Shown here piece by piece: positions 12,712 through 22,300 of a DNA stretch of 64,000 nt. Every line of letters starts with the position of its first letter. Positions within the stretch are counted from its first letter, which is position 1. The notes under the pieces are model-generated. The model saw only the letters and a program-made list of their open reading frames with translations, did no database searches and had not been told where the DNA came from. The stretch spans positions 77,771,201 to 77,835,200 of the forward strand of contig OZ038422.1 in assembly GCA_964036155.1 (NCBI GenBank), in the 5' to 3' direction. Origin of the DNA: Diploscapter coronatus (taxonomy: Eukaryota; Nematoda; Chromadorea; Rhabditida; Rhabditidae). Position numbers and translations under genes: made by a program.

Positions 12712-14983
12712 ATGATAAATACGTGCGAACGATCAGGAATTACAGCGAAAGATGTCGGTAAGCATTTTTCTAAAGGAAGTGTTCGTTAAAGTATTACTTG
12801 AAAGCTTATAACCTTATGGATTTCGTGAAGTACAAGTTCAGTTTCACTCGACCTCATTAATTAGTGAAACTTGAAGTCGAAGTCGTAATGACTTGAGCCA
12901 AATGTATTCCAAATAATCAGACGAAAATTCAGATATCGATCAATTGGAATACCTAGAGGCTAGAGAATGTGACCGCTATGCGATCAAGGATTTTCTAATC
13001 GAGAATTTTCTGCACGATGAACCCAACAATCGAGCGACTGGATTGACAGAAGAAGAATTCGAGCCTGTTATGAACGAAATCATCGACAAGGCACTGGCTC
13101 ATCCAATCAGCACTGTCGTCAAATATCAAGGTCTCATCGCTTTTTAAACAATGTTATAGGGTATTTGGAAAATTGCAAATTCTTAGCTTGAACAAAAAAC
13201 TTGTAGGGTTAGACTAGAATAGTAAGATATCCCCCTTTTCATATTGTTTCTCGAAGTTGTGAAGCTGTAACTCTTCCCAAGTTATGTTTTCTGTCATCTA
13301 TTCATAAATTTTCAAAATTATGATGTTAAAGAAAAAGTTTGGAATGCGAAAACCTGAATTTCAAACAGATTTTTCAACGCTTTAGACATTATTTTCGAAT
13401 CTTCATAATTTAGGAGAGATCGTCGCTGTTCAGTTGAATTCGCTATGGAAACGATTGGAGAAGAGTTACGACAGCTACTCTAACACATTTACTCCCGCAA
13501 GCGTTTTAGGTCAGTGGAAAGGTTATCTCTGAGAAATTCTTGACAATTTCGATTTTAGCTCGAATTCTGGACGATTGCCACAATGTATTTTGGTCGTTAG
13601 TTCCAGACGATGTCGAAACTGTTGTGTACAGGTCATTTTTAAATTCGTATCAAATATCCACTTTTTTCTTGAGACGCGATTGTCTTCGAGAGTAGGTCGT
13701 ATAACTCTAAATCGTCGATTCGTAAAAATCACTGTATATTAGTCAAAAATAGCAAATGAGTTAGCGAATGAAATTGAAGATTGTAAATTGTCTGAACTCA
13801 GCTCGATGAGCTTTGGACGAAAATTCGTTCGATAATGACTAGAACATTTGCAAAAATAGATTTGCGAAGACAAACCTCCACTAAATTTTTCACGAAGTCA
13901 GATTTTACTCCAACCTTTGAATTCCAAATTAGAGTCGGTTAATAAAGGACGGAGTGCCTTCTTGTAAATGACAAGACGATTTTTTGTCAAATAATAATTG
14001 AATATCTCTCATATTTTTAATAGAAACACTATTTTTAAAAATAAAAACCACTCCGTTAATTGCAAGAAAAAATTACGTCAAATATTGGTTGCTGAAATTA
14101 GAAATTCTCAAAATTTTCGATTTTTCGTATTTTGTTTTTTTTTTCAAAATAGAACATTTTAGAGAAATCGGCAATGTTCGAAAGGACTTCTACCGAAGAG
14201 GAATCGGCAAGAGATTGATTTTTGAAGGGTTAGCGCCCGAGAAATTCGAGGTTGCTTTTGGAAATTTAAGATTTTGAAAATATAAAAGCAAGAATTTAGG
14301 ACCTAAACATTGATGGAGTTGCTTCGATAAACACTTCAATAGCTCAACAGACGAATTTACGGAAAGCAGGATTTACGGTAGGATTTTTTAATGTTGTTTT
14401 CTATTTACAATGAATTTTAAACTAACCACCGTCTGTATTCACAAAAAATCACATGTCGAATTTCAAGGACAAAGCAACTCCCGCTTGAAGTTTACAATTG
14501 TTATTTCTCGGCGTGATAATATTTCATTATCTCTTCGAGAGTATTTTGTAGTGTACCCTACAAATAATTGCATAATCACTATTTTGAAGGGAAATTAATA
14601 TCTTTTTCTTCCAATTTAAACATCATACTTTGATTTTGCATCGATAAAAAAATTATTGAAGTTAGAATATAAAATTATTACAACATTACGGGGCAAAGAA
14701 ATTGTGGCATTTGGCAAAGTTTTAAAGAAAAAGTTACGTCGCTTTATCACTGCCTTACCAAGTATCGTTTTCCATATTGAAGGCCAAGATCAAACCATAT
14801 TTTAAAAATATAACATCTAAAATTAACAATTACTTTCAGCAACTAAAAGAAATTCTCATATCCAATTACAAAGATGAAAACGACAAGCCGTTATACCAAA
14901 CTGATGACGGAACTGATAGATTCGTCCTGAATTTCATGCTGAAGACTAAGTTCCTACAAATATCAAAAGAAAATAACCATTGA
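12712..14983 (+). CDS. GNAT-family N-acetyltransferase
   Basis: Transfers an acetyl group from acetyl-CoA to an amine or amino group; the substrate is unknown. Exons: 12712-12757, 12933-13130, 13414-13509, 13559-13631, 14163-14250, 14300-14377 and 14840-14983, in phase, 240 aa. No signal peptide or membrane segment, so probably cytosolic. The N-terminal half has the small nematode GNAT pattern ARECDRYAIKDFLIENF, then ILDDCHNVFW. The acetyl-CoA pyrophosphate-binding loop is VRKDFYRRGIG, residues 143-153, where the usual Q/RxxGxG/A is RRGIG. A later INTSIAQQTNLRKAGF segment (motif B-like) and the ending QTDDGTDRFVL are also typical. The exon 4 to 5 junction was chosen because it gives VVYREIGNVRKDF; a longer alternative through an open frame at 13802-13937 fits phase less well. 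The exon 2 donor (GTCTCA) is weak. A poly(A) signal follows 39 bases after the stop. Confidence 0.8.
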
Positions 14984-15021
14984 ACATTTTTAACGATAAA
15001 ATTACTGACTATTTGAGATAA

Positions 15022-15027
15022 AATAAA
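15022..15027 (+). terminator. Poly(A) signal of the GNAT gene
   Basis: AATAAA, 39 bases after the GNAT stop codon on the same strand. Confidence 0.6.
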
Positions 15028-15964
15028 AAGCATCTTTCTTTCTTTCTTCCCTCCCTGTGAGCCTCAGATGCACGAACAACGAGTATTTGTTCCTTAAACG
15101 ATTGATTTATTTTCTTTATTTTTCGCGCTTTTAAGGACAATTATCGATAATTAGTCGGCTAATTTTTATCAATATCTATAAAGGAGGACGATTGGGAAGT
15201 GCCTGTTGCGAAAATCTCGTTAAATGCGATGAAATAACAAAGAAAAACGAAAAAAATAAAAAGAATCGTCAAATGGACGAATGTCGCCAACGCGCTCATT
15301 CCCAAGCCCAAAGGAAGGGGGAGAAAAAAGACGCTTTTTATTTCATCTCAAGTAGTCAGTCATTTACGATAATGGAGAATAAAAATTTCATATTATAAGC
15401 CGATGTAATCTAAATTTGCCAACATTATTCAAATTCGAAATCATGTAAGGTGAGATGATATTGCGGAATGGGAGGAGGTACTCTGAGAGTTGTCCCCTCT
15501 AATTTCTCGGAGGATCCCCTTTCCCTCTAGTTTCTCCGTGGTTCCTCCTTAGTTCCTCCAGGGACCAACGGTTATTCCCGGAGGAATTTGAGAGGAACTA
15601 GAGGGGAAACCTCTCTCCTAGACCTCGTACAAATTTTGAAAACTTGGAGGCTTGGGCGTAATAAATTTGGGAGGCAAAACGTCTTAATCGAATTGTAAAG
15701 ACTACAGACGATAAGAAATGAGTAATTTATGATATTCAAAAATTAATTAATCGAAACGTGTTTTACGATTGACCACGTTGCGAGTTTGCAGCAACATTCC
15801 ATTAAAACGATCTTGTAGTCTTTCTCGACTCTAGCCGGCTAAAGCTGCGTCAACTCTTTCAACCAATTTCTGACGGTTCGTTAACTAGCTAATAAATTAA
15901 TAAAGTTACCGATTATCAAATTGAAAAGTCTTCTAACAGATTAGTTCATTTGTTTGTTGCAAAA
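15028..15964. other. Intergenic between convergent genes
   Basis: Lies between the 3' end of the GNAT gene (+) and that of the zinc-finger gene (-). No supported coding sequence. A 68-codon frame at 15192-15398 has a TTG first codon and Lys/Asn-rich filler. The notable content is the foldback repeat at 15520-15610. Confidence 0.5.
15520..15610. repeat. CCTC-rich foldback repeat
   Basis: GTTCCTCCTTAGTTCCTCC..GGGA at 15541-15564 is answered by TCCCGGAGGAATTTGAGAGGAAC at 15576-15598 in inverted sense, with an 11-base loop CCAACGGTTAT. Outside this, CCCTCTAGTTTC at 15524-15535 mirrors GAACTAGAGGGGAAA at 15595-15609. The arms also consist of degenerate tandem copies of a CTCTAGTTCCTCC-like unit, and the left copies continue back to about 15495. 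The region is GC-richer than its surround and has no ORF. It could be an old MITE or a structured transcribed hairpin. Confidence 0.55.
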
Positions 15965-15970
15965 TTTATT
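15965..15970 (-). terminator. Poly(A) signal of the zinc-finger gene
   Basis: AATAAA on the minus strand, 111 bases beyond the stop codon of the zinc-finger gene. Confidence 0.45.
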
Positions 15971-16081
15971 GACGAAAAAGACGAAACAAATCGTTATAAA
16001 ATTTACTATCAGTAAATTATAAAAATGCCCGCTTTATGGAGGTTCACATTCGTTTGGAATATCATGATATCGTGAAAAAAC

Positions 16082-18707
16082 TCAATACTTCAATAGATGA
16101 TTTTTGTCTTGGTAATTTGGAAGAGTGCATTCCTGAAGGAGTGGAAGAGGAACATGGGAGGAAAGTCGCTGATGCTTCCCACTTTGACGAAGTTCGTTTG
16201 GGCCGGATTCTAAGAGTCTTGGTGAAATTCGCTACTCTTGATTTTTGATAAGTTTTTCATTGATATATGTACCTTCTTGCTCCTCCAGATATAGATCTGA
16301 AACTTCTCCGGGTAAGTAACATTGATGAACACGTCTCCACAATTTCCGTTCATTATGTTATTCGACAGTTTGGACTGAGATTTCGTTCTGAATACCGAGA
16401 ATAGATTTCTATGGATGTATAAAATTATCCTTAATTCATAAAAGAGTAAGAAATCCATTTGAAAGTTCAGAAATATGCATATTTATACAGTCATTACGAT
16501 ATTTCGATTCCTAATGATCTTCATCTATCAATACAAGCAAATTTTGATAGACTCGTGATAAAATATCAATCTCGCACGTTAGATTTTGCTATTTGCTATT
16601 TATATCACTTAATATCGTGCAAGTACGATAAACTCTGACTTTTCGAGAAGAGGAGATCCTTGTGGAATGTCTAGAACGAAATGTCCGCCGACGAGTCTTT
16701 CTTCAGGGTGTTTTGAAGTGACACCCACAAACGACAGGGGAGCCCCATCTACTCCAAAGTTGTTCGAATCTGTCATCAGAGACACGAATGCATCCGTCAG
16801 GGCTACAAATATGATCTTGAAAAATAGAATGGAGATCATGAAAATTATTTCCTTCAAATGTTTGATTTTTTCATAAAGTTCTGAAAAACTGACAGAATGC
16901 TCTCCCTTTAGAATATACTAACTTTTGAAGAATATAAATTTTCGAATTTTTTCTACCAACCATTAGAATATTTCGAGGTTCGTGTTTTCGTTTATAAAGG
17001 GATAGAAGAAAATGAAGAACTATTCAATCTTCAGGATACAGTTTTTCGAAAAAAAAATGGATTTTTCCCTATAGATCACCTGAATATTTTGAGGATCGTG
17101 TAATTCAAGTAAATTAACTTGTTTTCAAGTGAACAACTTACGCGACGGGACGAGATTGACAGTGAGGAAACAGCCATTGAGCAGCTTGAAATTCACTCCC
17201 TTCGATAAAGAAAGCTCGTCTAAATTCGCAATTTTCCACATCATTTTTACGCCCCTGAAAATTTGCTACTTTCCCAAAATTTGCTTTTTCTCTGAAAGTT
17301 TTCCTTTCTAAAATTTCCATTTTAAAGAAAAAAACTTAAAAATTCGTTTTCTCTTCGAAACTTCATACACGAGATAAATATAAGCGAAAATTAATTCGAA
17401 TCAAGGAGAGTTTTAAACCAAAATTTTATCTTAAAAATATTCCTTACCTAGGTGCTGGTTTAGCATCGACCGTCGAGAAGAGAGGATTGGCTGGGCCCTC
17501 TGGGTGTTTTTCCTCCTCTTCCTCAATTTTCCTTCGTTTCAACCTCGTTTCCATTTCAGTCTCGATTTCGTCATTTTTCCTCTTCTCATTCCTGATCAGT
17601 TCGTCCAGAATCATCTGCACACCATCTTCGCCGGCTTCGTTCTGAAAAAATTGCAAGAGAATTATTTGAGTCGAAATTGGAATGTTCTTTGTTTAGTTTC
17701 AATATGAAATTTTTTCATCGTTCTTTACAATCGAGCGATTTAGAATAGTGAATAGGGGAAACGAAATTTCCAATCTTAGCTCTTTCACGGTAATTATTAC
17801 CCATGAACATTTTTCAGGATAGCGTAAAGAAAAAGGCTAGTCCGTCGTTTTTAACTGTTTGAAAACATTCGAGAAAAAGGATGATGAAGGTTACTATCGT
17901 GTTGATGGAAACGTCATCGTTTTCATTGCTTTCCTCTGCTTGTCGTTGCTGTTCAGGAATTGGCTTATTAGAACTTTTCCTCGCTCTCTCCATTTCCCGA
18001 CCTATCTCCTCTTCCATCGGTTGATCCCGACAGTAGCAAACCTGGAGATTTTAAATCAGAGCCAGAACCAAACTCATTTTTATAACCATTTTACAATTTG
18101 AGTTAATCAACTTTTAAAAATGAAAACTACTATACGACGAGATTATACGCATACTTTTCTCTTCACTATACCTAATTCGAGTTCTTGTCAATTAGAAATT
18201 TTCCTAAAATCAAACGTCCCATAATAAAATTTGTCTCATTAGGAAAATTTCAAGAAAATACGAAGAAAAACCGACTGGCACAGCCCTTTGTCCGTGAGCG
18301 GCCCAAATGTGCATCTCCATTTGTTTTTTAGTAAATCGCACGACTTCGCAATTCGAAAACGAGCAGGAAAACAGACACCATTCGGGATGCTCGAGGGAGA
18401 TGTGGTTCTGAAAACAAAGGCTTTTTTTAGATAAGCATTTCATTTAAGACTCTTTGAAGGTGCGAGGGGCGCTTTGCAACAAACCTTATCGGGGAATATC
18501 CGTAACTTGTGTCACAAATCATCACAAATAACTATTTTAAAACATCGTCATCTAACTACTTTAAACATTTTTAAAGCTAGAAGGAAAGATGCACACCTTT
18601 CGTATCTTGTTTTCAAGTGATAATTCTAGAGGAAAACATGAAACGATTACCTCAAGAACCTCTTCTGAAGTTTGCGATGTCGAACAGAGTGGACACTGGA
18701 TCATCAT
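16082..18707 (-). CDS. Two-finger C2H2 zinc-finger protein, orphan
   Basis: Exons (5' to 3', minus strand): 18707-18651, 18407-18276, 18041-17895, 17641-17448, 17254-17142, 16769-16640, 16387-16273 and 16132-16082, in phase, 312 aa. Finger 1 is CPLC, 12 residues, H-x4-H (C5, C8, H21, H26). Finger 2 is C34-x4-C39, 12 residues, H52-x4-H57. Residues 60-175 are charged and probably helical, with KRRKIEEEEEK resembling a nuclear localisation patch. The C-terminal 140 residues (WKIANLDELSLSKGVNFKLL, then NGNCGDVFINVTYPEKFQIY) form an unrecognised globular region. A nuclear nucleic-acid-binding role is inferred from the fingers only. Weak points: the exon 6 acceptor (another frame is open there), the GTCGGT donor of exon 2 and the short last exon. 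It starts 679 bp after the SZT2 stop, same strand, with an acceptor 13 bases before the ATG. Confidence 0.6.
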
Positions 18708-18818
18708 AGGCTGATACTATCTGAAAGCTATCATTTTCTAAAATTCTAAAAAAAAAAAACAAAAATATGATCTATCGCTAAAAACAAATATGAAAAATAA
18801 AAAAGATGTACAAAAAAG

Positions 18819-18824
18819 TTTATT
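18819..18824 (-). terminator. Candidate SZT2 poly(A) signal
   Basis: AATAAA on the minus strand, about 560 bases after the SZT2 stop and about 95 bases before the acceptor of the downstream zinc-finger gene. Confidence 0.5.
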
Positions 18825-19020
18825 TCGAATAGTTCACAATGAAAGAGCACAGATGAAATTGCGCGCACGATTTCTAAAATCGAATTCTACGAATTCCTAG
18901 CGGAATTTCTAAGGAAATCAGATAAAAGTAGTCAAATTTTGGCAAAAATAAAACAAAACCGACTAGGCTACGAAAAACGGGAATGAGTCATTACAAATTA
19001 CAAATAGTGAAATAAAATGG

Positions 19021-19076
19021 GTTACTGTAACTTTGCAAAGTTTCCTGGAAAAATATCCATGAAAAACTACAGTAAC
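19021..19076. repeat. Hairpin-forming repeat in the SZT2 3' UTR
   Basis: GTTACTGTA at 19021-19029 is mirrored by TACAGTAAC at 19068-19076, and a 10-bp palindrome CTTTGCAAAG lies inside at 19031-19040. In the SZT2 transcript this could form a stem about 300 bases after the stop. Function unknown. Confidence 0.4.
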
Positions 19077-19385
19077 ACTATGACCTGTATAAAATAAGTC
19101 AATCTTTGTTAAGCGATTGATAATTGAGAAAAAGCATATAAGATTCGAGTTAAATTTGACGAAGTCATGGGATAACCACTTTTGTTCTATTTTCCACCTT
19201 TCACAAATTATCAATCAATTTTTTTTTTGTATACAGTGGACGAAACCTGAGAAAAATAATGGCAATTTCGAAATAATAAAAGCTTGCAAAAATACGATCT
19301 AACTGTCCATTTTCTTTTAAGTTATTTTCCGACATATTTGTGCAAGTAAAAATAAAGGCAGGTAAGTAAGTAAAATACTCGAAAA

Positions 19386-22300
19386 TTAAGTGTATCCCGG
19401 AGGTTTCTGCAACAAATCGGACCAAAGGAACGCGGTCACACAGGCTATCAAGTCATCGAAGGCCGTGTCCAATCTTTGTTGTCTGGAAAACCACGTTTCT
19501 TTCAGGAATTGAAAATTTCAATAATATTTAGGGTCATACAAAAAGCTATTCGAATTTATAAATTAGTATTCCACTTTTCATATTATTTCTGGTCATAAAA
19601 GGCAGAATATCATAGAAAATAGACAATGCTAATTTTAAAATTCCAAGAAATTATTGAATGACACGAAAACGAAAATTATTTTTTCACTGGAATTTCTACT
19701 TGTCAAAAATCATGAGTCAACTATGTTTTTATTGCAAAAATCTCATAGTTCATATCTTGAATTTCAGAAAACAGATAATTTTACTCACGACAAGTCGAAT
19801 AAACTCAAAATGTTTACCTGAAAAGTAACGTCTGAGCGCTAGGTTCGTCGTCCTTCTCCTTGAAGAGAACACTCAGAGAGGGTGTCTGTTCCCCCTCACA
19901 AGCGATCAGGAACAGAGTGTTGATGTCATCTGGGTTCGTGATCAAGAGGGACTGAAAATAATTGCTATCTTACTTTCTCCAGATTATTTTTATTTTGGTT
20001 TTTATCGATTTAGAGAAAATTGAAATCATTGCAGAATTGATGCCTCCTTTTCAAAATATGATAACTATGGTTTCTTTAATTAGTAGATTTCATTTCCAAA
20101 AAAATACGAAGTTTACCTTTTTATTCGAGTTTTGATACTCGAAGAATCGACATCGCTGCGCGCCGAAACGAGCGAAGAGGAAACGACACAAACGGGCACA
20201 GCTCGAGCCTTGCAGCAGTTCTTTCAACCTGGAAAAATTTCCAATTTGAAACTCGATTTTTTAAAAGAAATCGACTATGTAGGTCGTAAATGACGAGAGA
20301 CCGTTCGCTATAGTTTAGGGTAAGAGATGGGTATAAGGGTGAGATAGTATGGGAGCGGTCGATCAGAGCATCTCGTCCTTTACCAAAAAAGGTGTCGCCA
20401 TCTCGTCAAATACGAGTTGCCGATGATGTAAAGAGAAAAAAAACAAAAATGAATAAATTTATAAATATACCTGGGCTCTCTCTTCTCCATGGCCTCTTTG
20501 TCGACCATGCTGATGAGCGTCTCCAATTCGGAGGTCAGGTAGTCGCTCGCGGCCCAACGCAGATTGTTCCAGGGATCTTGGTTTCTGGAAATTTAAAAAT
20601 TATTTCCCATTTTTTTTACAAGTTCTTATCAAATTTAGGATGAACATTATTGACAAATAGAAACGTTTTTGAAAGAGTTTCGATTCAATGAATAAATTTT
20701 GGAAATAAAAAAATCTTACTTTGTCGAATTCGTGCCCAAGAAAATGCTCAATCTACTATGGACGGGAGGATTGCTGCGGGTCGGTAGGGACAAGATCTGA
20801 AAAGTGCAAATATTAAAAAATTCAATTTTTTAAAATCCGACCTTTTGCCACATCATGTCCCGTCTGCAGAGCCAGAGTGCGTCGTCCACATTCTTCTTCA
20901 GACTCAAACTGAACTCCACTACGCAATCTTCTAGGGCCTGAAATTTTCTAATTGTTGGAAAATTTAATTTAATTTCTTGAAAAAATCGATTGTTTCCATT
21001 TATCGACTAGAATTCCGCGTTTTTCTCTCAAGAATCAAGATAAGCTTTGATTTATTTTTTCAATTTTGAGAAAATAGATATTTTTATAAGAATATGATGA
21101 AACGTGCAAAAAAGTCCGACACTTCGAACTTTTCTTTGCAACAACTTGCCCCAACTCTTTTCCTCCTTTTTTTTGCATAAAATTCGTCATTTTGCCTATC
21201 GCAAATCAAAGAAGCCTAAATTCAGCGCTAAGGTGCGATCGCCAGGGTTGGTATTGGCGTTTCCCTTAAAAGGAAATGAGCTTATCTCACTTGGGTTCAA
21301 TTCCCAATCGCATCGACATTTTTGCAAAAATTACGGACAAAATGTTGTAGTCAATTTTCCAAACCATTTTTTCTAGGATTTTGTTTAAATTTTTCATCCA
21401 CCCATAAGTAAATAGATATCATTTTCAGGTAAATTGTCATGTTTCATGATTTTATACAAAACAAATCTACCTTTTGCAGTCTCTTTTGCCTTCCACTTTG
21501 ATAATAGACGTAGATGATGCACTCGTTTGGGATGTCGCCTTCTGAAAATATGGCAATCATTCAAAATAATCGGGAATTTTCACTCTTGTAATTTTTTTTC
21601 TAAAATAAAGGAGAATTTTGCCTGACCATGAAGTTTTCTATGTCGTCTTGGCGCCGTGGAGCTACTCTGGATGGAAATCGATCTATTGACGAGGGCCATT
21701 TCGCTATCAGATTCAGCGTTTTTTTGCAAGCCGTAGACGAAATTTTCGGGAAATTCCGTGTCTAAAATGTTTCCTTAATTAAAGCTGATCAAATTTTTCT
21801 TCATTCTTAAGTGTTTTTATTATATTACTAACCAATAAAGTCGTGAAAAATGATCTTACCACTAAATCTAGGAATTTTCCCGTTCGAGGTGGATTTTTGT
21901 GGATTGGGATTTTCGTTTTCCTTCTGCAGCTGCGTTTCCCTACCCAATCGACTCAAATGACTTCCAGATGAACAGCGTCTTCTATAAAAATTCTATTATT
22001 TTTGTTCGACACAAATTTTTAAAAATTCGGATTGGAGACGATTTGAACCAAAAATACTAAAAAAGCCTCTACAATTTTGGTCAGACCTAGACAGGACTTA
22101 AGTCAGAATCTTTGTGCGTATTTTCTTATGTATGTATCATCTTTTCTATAGATAAATTTTGTCTTGCATACATTCTCCCCTAGAGTTTCTCATTCTGACT
22201 GATAATCTCAAAGGTATGATTTTTGTATAAATTACCTGACCTAAAAAAATTCTTATGAAAGTGAAATTTGAGAAAAAAAAAAGTTGCAAGTTGTTTTTAT

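Larger units (their letters stand above)
18708..19385 (-). other. SZT2 3' UTR and intercistronic region
   Basis: On the minus strand this runs from the SZT2 stop to the zinc-finger start. It holds an inverted repeat (19021-19076), AATAAA at 18824-18819, a U-rich tract (about 18750-18800), and an acceptor CTTTCAG ending at 18721, 13 bases before the zinc-finger ATG. The 95 or so bases between AATAAA and the acceptor match nematode operon spacing between a poly(A) site and a downstream trans-splice site. Confidence 0.5.

Noticed and set aside
13802..13937. Possible GNAT exon reading LDELWTKIRSIMTRTFAKI
   Set aside because: It would need a phase-0 donor in exon 4 that is absent and would break the VVYREIGNVRKDF segment; the direct join fits the family.
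16036..16248. 70-codon frame (+), acidic and protein-like
   Set aside because: It overlaps the last exon and intron 7 of the zinc-finger gene on the other strand, which has better splice and phase support; probably a shadow.
16609..16857. Separate small secreted protein (minus) starting MISILFFK
   Set aside because: First considered as a signal peptide, but exons 5 and 7 on either side join in phase through this block, so it is better read as exon 6 of the zinc-finger gene with intron sequence upstream.
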